Assembly (NCBI GenBank): GCA_030704615.1
Contig: CM060734.1
Coordinates: forward strand, 1,176,001 to 1,240,000
Direction of reading: 5' to 3'
Origin: Takakia lepidozioides
Lineage: Eukaryota > Streptophyta > Takakiopsida > Takakiales > Takakiaceae
DNA length: 64,000 nt
Every line of letters begins with the position of its first letter. Within the stretch, counting starts at the first letter, position 1. The notes beneath the pieces are model-generated. The model had not been told where the DNA came from. It ran no database searches and worked only from the letters and a program-made list of their open reading frames with translations. Of the stretch, positions 10,673-23,319 are shown piece after piece. Made by a program: the position numbers and the translations under genes.

Positions 10673-13239
10673 TGGTAGTCACCCGACGGAATTGGACAAT
10701 GGAGAAATAGCCAAGTACTTGAGCAATATTCGAGTATAAAAAGTCGAACAACAATGAGGCCCAAGATTCCACAAGATATCTGTCCAGCATGTACTAGCGC
10801 CGCCAAAACCACCGAGAAAAAAAAAAACTATAAAGGAACAGTCGCGCAAAGCATCAAGTCCAGAATCTGTAGCCTCATAAAGGATATTCTGTGCTATAGG
10901 AAGGATTCCCCGTCGACGCTGGAACTCATCCTAGAGGGATGGATGTGTGTGTCTGAGCTAGGTTGACTGGATGAAACTAGTCAGTGGGTCCGTATTCCAC
11001 GGAATATCTTGCATGCTTCTCGTCAAGCTTTCCCGCCATGTCCGAGGCCTGATTGAGAGGCAACTTTGGGGTTGCGAAGAGACAATTGTTGTCCTCACAC
11101 TGTCACTGATCAGCAGAAACGGAATTGCAGTAGGACGTCAGATACATATCTTTTTTTTGTTGAAGTTCTTCCCATGCAGGGTAGATCCGCGATGCGTTGT
11201 AGCTAGGTAGAGGCAAGGTGTAAGGTAGATGTGCTCGTAGTTGTTCGCATGATGAAGGAACAATAAACTGTGAGAGTAGTGAAAACATTTTTAGTGCGAT
11301 ATGGCTGAAGATATCCGATGGAGCGTTCTGTACACGAAACAAAAATATAAAAAGCACAAGACTTACCACGATGGCATCCTTACTGTAAATCGCCAGAAGG
11401 TGTGTTTTGCTGCGCTGTCTTGAGCTGTAGGATGAAGTGGGGATATTTGTTGAACTCTCTGGTGGTATTCAGGATTTTTAGATACGGACTAAGGAATGTG
11501 CGTGCGTTCGCAAGGAGCTCAGGACAAGTTTGAAGCATGTCTCAAAGGGCTCGGTTGTTGTGTTAGTGTACGGCGGAATGCCACGAACATACGCTATGGG
11601 ATGGTCACGTATTCCATGAAATTTTTCGTTGTCAGAGAACGTGTTTGAGAGAGAAGAGCTGTCTGGAGACACTAATCGCGTGGTGCCCCTGACAGCTTAT
11701 TTTGAGCGATGATGCCGGGGAAAAGCTGGCGGAGAAATTTTTTCACAGGCACCAATTGGTCGAGTGTGAGGCCACTATCGAATTCGATGACTACCTCGTA
11801 AACGTGCAAGACGTACTGAAGCGGGAGCCCGCGTTCACTTCTCCCAGCTCAGACAAAAGCTGAACGGACCAGACCCTCGTTTTGGTTTCATTAATCGTAC
11901 CCAAAGTCGACCTATCGGGCTGGATATGACATTGTCTAATGGAGGACGATTAGCTAGCTCCATCGACGAACTCTGCAATGGTGGAGCTGCGGACAGAAGC
12001 TTGAATCAGAATTAACGTGGGGCAATCGGCACTACTGCTCAGGTGGTCCTGGTTGGGATGTCCACTCGTCCATATGTAGGTTTGATAGATCTATAGGGGC
12101 GATGTCATAGCGCACCTAGGTAGTCTTCAGTGACATTTACGTTGTTGAGACGGTAAGGTATTCATGATGGATTGATGTCAGTGGCAAGATGAACATGATG
12201 GATCTTGAGACTGTTGGAGACATGCGAACAGTGGAGTTTGGATGGCCTTGACTCGAGGAAGGTGTGAAGAAGATTGACAAGCTCCTCCGCCGTGACCAGG
12301 TTGTGGTGATCTCATTAATCTCTGTATTTTCCATGGTGGGCTATTTGAATTGGAACTGATTAGGGTTTGTTTTGCGTGCCATTCGAATACCAACATTCAA
12401 CAATATGGTTGGCCACCACGTCAAGGTGAAGCTGGAATTGAAGTTGGAAAATGGTGGATGGCTGTGAAATTGATTAGTCAATTCAAATGAGGGCCAATTG
12501 CTCTTGAATCGCTGGCCGAAAGTGGTGTCAGGCTCTGAACGGCTGGGGGATTTTGCGGGCACTCGCAGGGCACTGTACTCTTTAACTTGATGGGAACCTA
12601 CAGGGAATCAAAAAAATAGTGTATGGCTAGAGCGAAAATGGAGAGTGTCGGGATGATGGCGTGTTGGGGTTAGGAATTGCTTTAGTCTCTCCTCCCCATA
12701 GCTTTCCACCCTCTTGGTAGGCCAAAACCTTTCCATAGGTGGAGGCAATAGTCAGTCCGGGTTTATGGGCTGGGGTATTCTGCAGGAGGAGCACTGCGGA
12801 GGGAATTTGGTGTAGGCATGTTGATGTTTTGATTTCTTGTGTTTGTTTCCCCTCCACACCTGCATGCTTGACTGTGCGTCATGTTGGTTTTGTGTGGGCG
12901 TTTGTTTTCATAGGGATTAGGCCGGATTTGATCACCGATCAATCCTAGAGTATGCTATCGGTGGTGAGGCTGTAGTGATGACCAGCAAGACCACCAGTGT
13001 TTCTTCTATGGTGAGGCTAGGTTGATGACTAGCCAACCGTATGAGTTCTTGCGGTGGATGCAGGTGCAGGTGCCCTTAGCCATTGGAATATGACCCTTGA
13101 ACCGCAACAGGTGCCCACCCATGTCACTGTTAGGGCTAGGTGTAGAGCCTTGTAGTATCACGGGGAAGGTACACAGGTTGTGAACAGGCATCACGGAGTT
13201 ACCCAAGGGTTTTGAGGGGAGTGCGGCAACAAGCACTAG
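10673..13239. other. Unassigned region between CNNM fragment and element C
   Basis: Only short open frames, none with a recognisable domain. I looked for further CNNM exons and for a copy of the element C LTR and found neither. The part 12600-13200 is probably the 5' untranslated end of element C, but nothing in it proves this. Confidence 0.4.
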
Positions 13240-14690
13240 CAATGATAGTGGGTTCACAAGGCGAGGTTTTCGGTTCAGACCACCTTCACCTCCACCATCA
13301 TCTGGTTCGGAGTCTGACGCAGATTCTGTGTCTACACCAACAGGTGTGTCAGTTTCTTCACCATTGTTGTGGGATGACATGAAGGAGATGTATGGAGTCA
13401 CAAAGAGGCCACGCCGATATTTAGGGGCAGTTGGTACAAATGAGCTGGATGATTTTATTTAGGAGTTTGATAGCTGGTGCGACTTGCAGCAAATGCGCAA
13501 TGCAACTGTTCACACCATTCAAGGTGTGGAAATGATTGTTCCAACATTTGGAGGGGCCGCATATGGACGATTACCACGAGTTTAGGCGGGGACATGAGGT
13601 GGAGATTGAGACATGGAGGTTGTATTGGTCACCCGACTACGTCTCCATTACCCGAGGCACAGTGTGGCCAGCAGCTACTACAAGCACCAGTAGCACCAGT
13701 AGCACTAGTACTGCCAGTGGTTCCAAGGCTCCAATCACTCTTGTACCCGAACGAGTGGTGCCTACATTCAACCCGGTTATGGAGTTCTTCCAAGAGTTGA
13801 GAAGGAACTACCAGAGCGTGCGCACAGAGAAGTTGCGAAGTTTGCAAGACTTCCAGCGCAAGTCCAGTGAGAGCTTGCGAGAGGCTTACACTGGTATGAG
13901 GCGCTTGATAAGTGTGATCCAAGGGGTCACTGAAGCTCAGGCAGTCCAATTCTGGTATGGAATTTTGGACAAGGAGCTTAGGAGAAGGGTGCGGGATGTA
14001 ACCCTGTTACAAGCAGCCCAACCCATCTTAGCATATGTGTTTCTGCTGGCTGAGCGGATTGAGCTCAACATGGTGGAGGAGTGTGTAATGACCATTGGGT
14101 TTGGCAAGGATATGCCACGGGGTGTGTCTGCCAACCAACAAATGCAACACACTGTACCCAAGCGTGGTCAGGGGGGCAAGGTTGCCCAACCCAAATTTCA
14201 TGGAGCTTACATGGGACCTCAGGTGCGCTAGAGGCCAGTAGCTTCTTTTGCAAGCCAACAGCAACCAAGGGCGGTGTGTTGGACATGTAGAGGACCCCAT
14301 ATCAAAAAGGATTTCCCAGAGAGCGGCAAAGGGCTGGCACAAGCACGGCTTGCACAGTTGCAGTGTGGGCATTGTGGCAAGTATGGGCATGGAGAGGCCC
14401 AGTGTTATGACTTGCACCCTGAGTTGCGGCGAGGCCAGTTCCAAGGGAACAATGGTGGTCGAGGGCGAGGTGGAGCACCTCAGAGACGACGAGGTGGTCA
14501 GGCATGAGGTGCAGGATGAGGGCAAGCACAGCATGGCCAAGGTCGTGGAGGTTAGGGCATTGACCAAGACATGACCAACCGGCTTCAGCAGCTAGAGCAG
14601 AGGCTTGTTGCCATGGCCACAGCTCAGGTGATATCAGCTCCAAGACCTGAGGGTCCACTTCCTGCTCCTCCTCAATAGCGTCATCCTGAC
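13240..14690 (+). pseudogene. gag of element C with two zinc knuckles
   Basis: An N-terminal Ser/Asp-rich stretch is followed by a capsid-like region (RRYLGAVGTNELDDFI, stop at 13459, then EFDSWCDLQQMRNAT). A frame change leads to the open stretch 13536-14231, with a Thr/Ser linker and a helical gag domain (EFFQELRRNYQSV, LLAERIEL). Two knuckles end it: CWTCRGPHIKKDF, whose last Cys is replaced by Phe, and CGHCGKYGHGEAQC (C-x2-C-x4-H-x4-C). A Gly/Arg-rich tail follows. Stops at 14229 and 14505 and frame changes break it. RNA packaging role by family. Confidence 0.75.
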
Positions 14691-16520
14691 AAAGGAGACA
14701 TGGGAGGCATGGAATTTATGTGCGGGGAAGCACTCGGAGGACCACTTGTACGGGTGGATTCTACTGCAGCTGTGACTCGAGGAGCAGCACGAGTTCATGA
14801 GCCACGAGGTGAAGAGGTGGAGTTAGATCCACATCGTGGGGAGGCAAGCCGCCAGCGTGGGGAGGCTACCTCAATCATTCACATTGGCGGAGACAGTGTC
14901 GACGCCATCCATGGCACCTAGTTCTCGTCTAACGGATACCGAGGCGGAGGTTATTGTGTCATTGGGGAGAGTTACACGTGCAGCACCGACACCTGCTGCA
15001 ACCAGTGTGCTGTTGGAGGCGGCCACCTCTGTGTGTCAGGCCCCACTTTCTCGGCAACCATGATTGCGACGCCGGGAGTAAGACTAGCAGCAATATTCTG
15101 TGAAAGTGGGGAGGTCACTTCATCTTCTACGGAGTTAGTGGAAAGTGTAATGGCGGAGGGATCCTCGGATTTGAGGGTCAAGACTGCCACGGCTGCGCCA
15201 TGGCAAGCTGCAGCTGTCAAGTTGACGGAGCTGCCAGCTAGGCCAGCCATTGAGCGCGCCATGGTGACACCTGGAGTTGTCAAGCTCGGGTGAATGCAGG
15301 GTTGACTGAACCAAAATGGACGTTACCGGCACAGTTTTAGATGACTGCAATTGATGGTGTCATCAATTGAATTTTAATTAACTCATTAAAACCAGAAAAT
15401 ATATATGTCATTGGATTCCTAGCTTCAATACACACCCATATCAACTCTCCAATCATGAATCCGATAAGAAATGACTCCGCTATGGACTTTTGAACACCGT
15501 CATTGTGGACTGTTACCGCAGTGAATGAAATTACAATGGACTCAAGTTCTCATATGTGCCATTGGATTCCACTAAAATTTGGATATAAGGTGGCCATTTT
15601 GGTCCACATCATAGGTATGGATTTGAAGTGGCAAAATCATTTATCATTTGACTCGTATGGACTAATATATGTAAAAAAAATAGACGTTTTTTGAAAAGTC
15701 CATAGCTTATCTTGTTTTTTGGGTTTTGGGTGTCATTTTTTTTCTAGAGGTATAAAAACCTGTAATCTTCAATGCCTAGGTGGCATATTGAGTTTTTTTT
15801 GTAAACTCTAATTTTTAGTTTTTCATAATTTCTCTAAATAAAAGACTAAACTATTTAATAAAAATATATATCTAATATTTGGGGTAGGACTCTTTACCAA
15901 ATATGTTCAGTATATCATTATCTATCACTAAAAAACTATTTTGGATAATATCCTCAACTTTTGTTTTTTTGGTCATGGACTTTCATGGAGCAGGATCTGC
16001 CGTTTTTGGTCCACTCAACCCTGCAACTGCTCGAGGCATGACACGATGTGAGTTGGCCATTAGACTACAGCCGGATCATCCTACAGATGGCTCAATGATG
16101 CGAGCTAAGGCCATTGTGACAAATGCGGTCTCTTACGATGTCCTGGTTGGTGGGACAGTGTTATACCCCATGGGCTTCACCCTGGATTTTTGGGAGGAGC
16201 TGTTAGCCTCCTATAGGCCTAGATGGCAGTCAGGGGATGGTCGGCGTGTACAACTCCTTGTGACATTCATTGGGGGTGTTGCAGCTGCCCAGCGGGGCAA
16301 GATGCCGACACTAGCAGCCTTCACAGGTGTAGTAAGTTGGCCTTGAGAGTTGCTAGAAGGCAATGCTCATGCAGAGGATGTGTCACCTCCAGCAGAGCAA
16401 GATGACATGCATGATACGGCTGAGTTGTCTGCCATGGTTGCTCCCATTCCATTGTAGGGCATGAGCAAGGATTTGTAGCAGGCTGCTGATAGACGGGTGC
16501 AACAAGCCTGGGTAGAGGCC
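14691..16520 (+). pseudogene. Element C linker and putative protease region
   Basis: Between gag and the methyltransferase lies coding-like sequence interrupted by a DNA transposon at 15295-16025. The right part (16026-16346) reads ELAIRLQPDHPTDGSMMRAK, then AVSYDVLVGGTVLYPMGFTL. By position and the YDVLVG..VLYP pattern this resembles the second half of a retropepsin, but no clear D-T/S-G triad is left. Called protease by position only. Confidence 0.4.
15295..16025 (+). mobile_element. 731 bp non-autonomous DNA transposon, copy 1
   Basis: AT-rich, non-coding. It starts TGCAGGGTTGACTGAACC and ends GGTCCACTCAACCCTGCA, so its termini are inverted repeats. A second copy lies inverted at 41787-42516 and is similar along the whole length. 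The similarity runs a few bases past both inverted repeats (GGGTGAA on one side, ACTGC on the other), so the true ends may lie slightly outside. It interrupts the gag-protease part of element C. The superfamily is uncertain because no target duplication is clear. Confidence 0.8.
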
Positions 16521-16575
16521 TTTGTATCGTCAAGAGAGGAGGGCGGTGATTGCACCAGGACCACCTCAGTTGTCA

Positions 16576-17168
16576 CCATTGGACATCACACCTATTGTGT
16601 GGCAGTATTCGGATGAAGGCATCTGCCTTTTAGACTTGTTTGGCGGGATCAGGACTGGACTGACTGTAGTGTTGCAGGCAGGTGTACGAGTTCGGCGTTA
16701 CCTATATGTGGAGAGGGATGAGACTGCATGACACGTCTCACTGCGCCATGTTGCTTAGTTGGTACAACAACACCCTGATTTGTTGCCGGTGTCTACAGTT
16801 CGTGAATACCAGCAAGCCTTGCCAGCAGACATCTCTTTGTTGGGGGCGCAGGATTTGGAGCAGGTTGACCTTGTCAAGGGCATTCATCAGCCGGGCATGA
16901 CAATGGGTTACAAGACTCGAGATCACGCCTGTTTGGGAGATGTTGAGGGTCTTGCGCTTCAGCAGGGCTCTCCAATATATATCTTGGAGAATGTGCCATT
17001 GATGGGTGATTCTCGGGCCAAGGTGATGGCCAGCGTGCATCAAGTCCAGTCTTTGCTTGGATCAGCAGTGTTGCTGGATGCAACTGCAGTGGGGTCACGG
17101 GCTCATTGTCCACGGCTATGGTGGACCAACTTGATGCCACCCGCACTGCTCAAGCGTGCATTTGATGG
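16576..17168 (+). pseudogene. DNMT3-like cytosine-5 DNA methyltransferase, N-terminal half (element C)
   Basis: Shows C5-methyltransferase motifs in linear order. Motif I is ICLLDLFGGIRTGLTVVLQ, with a downstream RYLYVERDE (cofactor site; compare LFDGIATGL in DNMT3). Motif IV position is QVDLVKGIHQPG, where the catalytic Pro-Cys is not present. Motif VI is SPIYILENVPLMG (ENV). Motif VIII is AHCPRLWWTNL, the RxRxFWGN-type block typical of DNMT3/DRM. Stops occur at 16729 and 16756. The Mutator-like element cuts it at 17168, and the frame resumes exactly at 29518. Role by family: methylation of cytosine in DNA. Confidence 0.82.
17160..17168. repeat. Left 9 bp target-site duplication of the Mutator-like element
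   Basis: ATTTGATGG at 17160-17168 is repeated exactly at 29518-29526. A 9 bp duplication is the hallmark of Mutator-like insertions. The neighbouring C also matches on both sides. Confidence 0.88.
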
Positions 17169-17174
17169 AAGTTA

Positions 17175-17205
17175 GCTATTTCAAGAGCATGAGCGGCATG
17201 AGCGG
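17175..17205 (+). repeat. Left terminal inverted repeat of the MULE
   Basis: GCTATTTCAAGAGCATGAGC and following bases. It pairs with the complement of 29479-29509. CTCATG/CATGAG hexamers recur in the subterminal region up to about 17395. Confidence 0.75.
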
Positions 17206-17894
17206 AGTAGTAAGACAATCGGTTTTCATGAGCAAAAGTACAAATTCTGGAAATAAAAAATATTTAAAAAAATATATTATTTTAATGGAATGTGTCAGAA
17301 CAAAACTAATATAATATTCATTGTTTGAAGTTGAAATTGTAGTTTTGGGAGCCGTGCTCATGATATTTCGTCTTCCGCTCATGCAAATTTTGAGTGACAT
17401 TTGCAAAAATGGCGTCGAATTTCGCGGTAATAGGTTCTGCAACCGAAGACAATTGTGACATATTTCGCGGTAATAGGTGCCTCCGGCGAAAAATGATGCC
17501 GAATTTTGCGGCTATAGGTCCCAACATGCCAGGTGTGTTAGCCCCAAATTTGGAAATGTGGCGCCGAATTTTGTTAGATGGTGCTGGGGATTGCACAGAT
17601 GTTGGGCAGTTCTGGGCCATGCAACTGGAAATTTGACGCCATTTTTCAGCATCGTTCCCATACATGTTGGGACTTAGCCAATCTTCGGCCCAAAATAGGG
17701 AAATCCAGCGCCATTTTTCTAGAAATGGCCCCCACAACTGCTACTGTTGGAACTCAGTTTTTGGAAGATCTGCAAATTTTTCCTGCCACCATCATTCATG
17801 GAGTTTTGGGGTGCATTTCATTACACTGCAAAACAAAGTCTAATGCACAAAAATGCAATTGCAAATATCCATATGGTGGATTCCCTTTGCCCCA
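17206..17894. other. MULE subterminal region
   Basis: No gene seen. From 17400 to 17720 it carries diverged copies of the TGGCGCCGAATTT motif that also builds the array at 22470-23490. Confidence 0.5.
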
Positions 17895-20730
17895 TCAATG
17901 ATTTCTGGAATCCCGGCGGAGGAGTTTGTGCAGCTCGTTCACGCTCAACGCTGGTGCATGAACAAAGTCATCAATAGTCAAGTTCATCCTCAACCTCTTC
18001 AGGTAAATGTAATACAGATGCTTGCACGGATAATACTTTGTCCCCTTCTTTGCTTCCATCAACGAGAAGTCCGTACAATTGCAGGTCGTCTCTACTCCAA
18101 TTGTAATTGTGTATACGTCGTCGCGTACACCTGAGCCGGCCATTGCCATCCGATAAACACGCCCAAGCCGGGTGCGGGTACGTCCACGGAGCTCTGAATA
18201 GTGCAAGCCATCCCAAGAGCATTGGCAATCCGAGTCTCATTCAACTTGTTGGGAGGGTGTCGTCTCTTCACTCTTCCGAATCGCATTGTGGGATGTGCAG
18301 AATTGTCCAATCCGTCTCTACTGGACCTTGCAGTCTGAACTGGAAATGGATAGGCCAGAACGTCTGTGCGTTGCACCATTTGAAATCCTGCTGCAGAAAG
18401 AACATCCGCCTCATTCTGAGAGAGGTTGCAACCCGGTGCAACAGGCCAGACGCCCGGAGGCTCCGACATTCCCTGAATCCCGTACTTGGGCTTGCCAAAT
18501 ACACAAGTCATTATGTCATGCCTACAGATCCAAAACGTCTGCGTTGAGGCGTGAGAAAATATGGGAGTAAAAAATCTGTCGCTAAACAAGGTGCAGATAC
18601 AACACCGTGTTCCTCCGAATCATTTCACCACAACGTGCTCTTGTGTCCACCCGGATGGCGCAGAACTTCCCTCGAAATGCCGATAATGTCCTTGCAATTC
18701 TCCATTGTGACTCCGACACTCATATCTCCACAATGGGTATGTTGTACTGCGTTACTACAGATGGCTCGTTATGTTCCTCAGGCATGTGCCCTGTGCTCAA
18801 AGGAGATGGCGATCTTGAACGTGCAGGACTTGCGGTGCTCGACGAGACCTCCTCGGGCAACATTACGGGACCACAAGGGAGCGTGCGAATATTCTTGTCA
18901 GCTCGCCATGAATCCTCTTCTCCGCCAGGTGCCTCGTCAAGTCTTCGTCTCACTGGACGGGTGTGAACATCTCCTTCCAAGTGTTGGCCTCTTCGAAGTA
19001 ATGGCGTGTCTCGAAGGCCCTCTCGCAAGGCTGCCGCCCACTTCCAAGGATTCTTCGATCTGGAGGCAGTCCGCATCAGCATTTCCAGCTTGTCCGGCCC
19101 CAAGCCCCACTGTTTCCCTTTCAAAAACTTGTTGTACCTGCATTGCTGCATAATTGTCCTCACAATGTCTTCCGTTGTGGCAGTGATGATGTCCACCAGA
19201 TGCGCCGGAGAGGAGGCACGCCAGGAAGAATGTACTAATTCGGCCATGTTTGTTGTCGGCATGTCGATGTCAAAGTCCAGACACATTTCCTGCACATGCA
19301 CATTCTGAGGTTACAAGCATGTTACAAATTATGACTAGCATAATATTGAAGGGGACGTGAATTCGTCCAACTCACCTCTCGCATATAGTCGCCAAACTAG
19401 AGGAAACGATAATGCCACCATGCTAGCCAAGTGACCACTGCTCCCTCATCTGATTTCTTTACAATACCTGACGTTATCCACCAAGCCCGTATACATGCAA
19501 ACTGTGTCTCTACATCATCCAAGGTGGGAGCACGCTTCCACGCAAGACACATGGAACTGAATTCTGGCGCCACGAGCCTGGTTGTGAACTGCGACAAGCT
19601 CTGCAGAAAATGGAACCCACAAGATCTCTCCTTCCATCGGAACATTGGGGTTTTCCCCGTACACCCTTCGGATGGCAGCCCAATTTGCTTGTGCGTTGTC
19701 CGCCATAAAGCCACAGAAATTGGGCGGGGGCAATCCCGCCCTGGTCATTTGTTCGTTTATTCCCTGCCAAAGGAACATCTCCAATTGTGTGTCCTCCCCT
19801 TTCATCTCACAAATAGCAATTGTCATTAGCATCCTGCAGTGGTTGTCGTTGTGCACCCAATGTCACCCACTGGTGATTTGTAATTCGCTTGATATGGTCG
19901 AACATGACCCAACTGTTTGACAAGTCCCCACTTGTCATCCGGAGGACCAGTTCGATGCCGCTGCTAGGCCCACACGTGGACATTTTGAATACGAAACAAC
20001 GATCTGCCTCAGTCCCTTGTCCTGGAAACCTACTTCCATGAATGTAGTCATATCCACATCGCCGCTTCACCTCCAGAATGGAGTGCATATCCGAGCCTCG
20101 CCCAATTCTCTGTTTGCAAGAGACAATGTGGTTTTGGACATTCGGTGAATAAACGTGGGACACTGACTCCAACAATGCCTCCATTTCCTTCTCATCGAGA
20201 GGAACTCTGTCGGAGCCATCTTCCGACATAATTCTGGCCAATGTCATCTTATGGGTGGCCTGCAGCTGTATCTGTTTGGGTTTGGCACCAGGTCTCAACT
20301 TAACCTCCTCCTGAATGAGCTGCTCTGCCTCCTAGGCAGCCTCCCGCGAGTTCCCCCTCGCCAATTTGTGACAATGCACACCAACGTGTATGCAAGCTCG
20401 TGTGAGGTCAGGGAAACGGTGCAACACATAGAATTGCTTGGCATTACAAACAGACATGCAATGTGGTGGTTCTTTGCAATGCGCACACTTAAATGTGGAG
20501 TTTGGAACCTTTTCCTGAGCTCAAAATGGTTGATGAGCTGTGCCTGTCCATTCCGTCTCGTTCCTATGACCTCTGGATTTAAAGTGGAAGCAAGTTGGGG
20601 AGAAAGACCGCAGCGCACCTGCACACACAACGTAGCGCACCCGCACACCATCGAGCATCTTCATGCTGGTGGTTTTGGTGACGCACCAAGGATGACCGTC
20701 ATGTTTCCTATCCATATCTGTCAACATTCC
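17895..20730 (-). pseudogene. MULE transposase, catalytic part and SWIM finger
   Basis: Minus strand, broken by frameshifts and probably one or two introns. From the N-terminal side: FDHIKRITNHQWVTLG (about 19900), then the DDE-type stretch MTIAICEMKGEDTQ, FCGFMADNAQANWAAIRRVY and, in another frame, CGFHFLQSLSQFTTRL with WLAWWHYRFL (19715-19400). A block with LDFDIDMPTTNMAELVHSSW follows (19300). The C-terminal SWIM zinc finger reads TTCNCTDF, then KYYPCKHLYYI (CxC...CxH, about 18100). SWIM fingers after the catalytic core are typical of Mutator-family transposases. Frame breaks near 19855 and 18600-18250 show decay. Confidence 0.75.
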
Positions 20731-20852
20731 GGACGCCCTCGAATAGTCCGTTCGAGGAGGGAACTCAAAGAAGATATTGCTGTCGACGTCTGTGGGAACT
20801 TGCTAAAGTCTAGCCCAACCAGCTCCAAGCGGTGTCCCTCCATGTGAAGCCC

Positions 20853-22185
20853 TCACAGAATATCAAGAATGGATCGAGTTGTTGAGCTCGTGCTGGGAAT
20901 ATGATTCCCTCGTCCGCTGATGTCCATTGAGGACTTGCCTGATCTCCAGGATGATCTTGGAACTTCCATGACCTCATCTGAGTCGGACAAGTTGTGAACA
21001 ACCCGGTTCTCGCTCATCTTCATTGATGGGGTCGGCTCTGGATTAACTTCATTGCGGAGTTCTCTCTTTGAGGTACCCACTCTCTGATTCGCGGATTGTT
21101 TTGTGGAAGGCGGCAGGATAGAAGGCGCATTTGGCGGGCAAATGAAGTCCCCAACAGCCTTGTATATGACGCTGTCCGATGGTGGAACTTGCCATTCCCT
21201 ACCGTCGCCGAAATCATCGTGGAGCATAACAATACTTTCGACTACAACTCCATTTGAATCCTTCCTTTCCTCCTCCAGGAATACCGACCCCGGTTTCAGG
21301 TGGTATTGAACGCAAAGATATTTCTCCATCACCCGGCAGATCTCCCCTCTGCACGGAAATGTAGCTCTATGCTCGTGAGGAGGGCAGTACACTATAGCGC
21401 TCGAGTTTTCTGCCATGGGATATGTGCACACAAGACTACCAGGATGGCGTTCGGGCAAGCGCCCTGGGAGAAGGGGGGATGCAACGAGGGAAAGGAATGC
21501 AGGGCCGATCTTACTGAGCGACGAAGCCTATTCACGAATCCGGGGAGTATGCATGCCAAAAGTATGCATGCAATCCATGCTCAGCTAAGTTGGGAATTTG
21601 CTCCCGTGTTGCACTGTTGTCACCAAGAAGCTGGAACCTCGATTGGCCTCTCAACAAGCTCATGACTGACAGGGTGTCTGTAGGTGAAGACAATGGATGC
21701 AGCCCGCTCCCCTTTGGTGTAGTGGACAACGGTGTCATGTCCTCAATATATGCACCATCGTAAATCGAGATCTTTGCTGTGGAGACTCTATGTCCATAGG
21801 ACTCATCCTCGTAGCTTATGAGAATGTCCCCATAGACTGTTTGCAATGGAATCCTCTCAGGCATGTACGTACACCCGATGCAATCCTTGTAGGCCCACTG
21901 GCAGCACCTCCAATGATACAGGAAGGCCGTGCGGCTTTTGGGGATGTTCCATGCAGGTGGATACTGCAGATCAACGATTCGCAGGCACCAAAGCCGCGCA
22001 AGCCTGTCCCCGCAAGGCTGATCGTGGAAGCCAGGAAGGTACTCAAGAGCGGACAGGTGGACCCTCCTCTTCTGAGAGTGGTCTATCCAATCCTGCAGGA
22101 ATATGAAAATATCCCCTGACTTGGGCGAGAAGTCCCACGGGGTGAGATGCTTGTTAGGGCAGTTGCTGGGATCCCGGCACGCCAT
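20853..22185 (-). pseudogene. MULE transposase gene, N-terminal part
   Basis: Two long minus-strand open stretches, 22185-21532 (start MACRDPSNCPNKHL) and 21458-20853. They contain Trp/Cys-rich sequence (LYHWRCCQWAYKDCIGCTYM) that may be a zinc-binding DNA-recognition domain. A Ser/Pro-rich linker follows. They lead toward the catalytic part at 20730 and share its direction, so I treat them as the 5' part of the same gene. No family domain is recognised with certainty. Confidence 0.5.
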
Positions 22186-22469
22186 CGCCGACTATTGAAA
22201 GGGCTGCAGAGAGGGTGCGCAAGGAAGTGAGAGTGTGGGAGGAGAGGAAGTGAGAGGAGCTCGGAGTGAGGAAGTGTTGTTGCTATTTCGGTTTGAAATG
22301 CATGGGTGACGAGCGAAGTTTGACAAGTGGCAAAGAAAAGCGAAGCATTTAATTTGCCCATACTCGGGAGTGAGGCGCAACATTTACTTCCACATGAGGC
22401 CCCATAAAACCGCTCATCCCGCGAAACCTCCACGGCAGGAGATGGCGCCAACATGCTCATCCAAGTCCA

Positions 22470-23195
22470 TCCCAAGATGGAAAAACGGCGCCGAATTTCC
22501 ATCCGTGTGGGCTTACAGGGAGTCATGCCGGAGGGTGAGGGCCCCACGTTGCTTCCAGAGATCATCCCTCGGATGGGAAAATGGCGTCGAATTTCCATCC
22601 GAGCGCGCTCGGTTCAATTCCAATCAGAGGGTGATGGCCCCACGTGGCTGCCAGAGATCATCCCCTGGATGGAAAAATGGCGCCGAATTTCCATCCGAGG
22701 GGGCTGGGATGAAGTCGTCTCGGGGGGAGAGGCCGGCACGTGGATGCCAGAGTTCATCCCCCAGATGGAAAAATGGCGCCGAATTTCCATCCGAGGGGGC
22801 TGGGATGAAGTCGTCTCGGGGGGATAGGGCTCCATGTGGATGCCAGAGTTCATCCCCCGGATGGAAAAATGGTGCCGAATTTCCATCCGAGGGGGCTTTG
22901 ATGAAGTCATCTCGGGGGGGAGAGGCCGGCACGCGGCTGCCAGAGATCATCCCCCGGATGGAAAAATGGCGCCGAATTTCCATCCGAGGGGGCTGGGATG
23001 GAGTCGTCTGGGGGGGAGAGGCCGGCACGTGGCTGCCAGAGATCATCCCCCGGATGGAAAAATGGCACCGAATTTCCATCCGAGGGGGCTGGGATGGAGT
23101 CGTCTCGGGGGGAGAGGCCGACACCTGCTTGGCAGAGTTCATCCCCCGGATGGAAAAATGGCGCCGAATTTCCATCCGAGGACACTCGTATGGAG
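22470..23195. repeat. Tandem array, about 96 bp unit, eight copies, near-palindromic core
   Basis: The core GGATGGAAAAATGGCGCCGA plus ATTTCCATCC begins near 22475, 22573, 22668, 22764, 22859, 22958, 23053 and 23147. That gives a 95-99 bp period. The core is an imperfect inverted repeat centred on GGCGCC. Long open frames in several registers on both strands here are a product of the repeat, not genes. Confidence 0.85.
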
Positions 23196-23319
23196 CCGTC
23201 TTCAACCATTTTCAGTCGTTACATGACCTTTTTTCGAGTTTTTTTGTATAATCCGACCCTGAACTTACAATTTTCTCCCTGCGGGCCACTTTCTGTGGAC
23301 GTTATCCCCACAAATGTCG

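Noticed and set aside
10673-13239. A 5' LTR of element C
   Set aside because: I compared the region with the 3' LTR start and its ACTAGTTA cluster by eye and saw no match.
13477-13800. Alternative open frame overlapping element C gag
   Set aside because: The competing frame carries the gag-like helices and continues into the zinc knuckles; this one has no recognisable content.
22370-23251. Long open frames on both strands, up to 293 codons, with repeating peptide units
   Set aside because: They follow the 96 bp tandem array and occur in several frames at once with the same periodicity, so they are a by-product of repeat sequence without stops.
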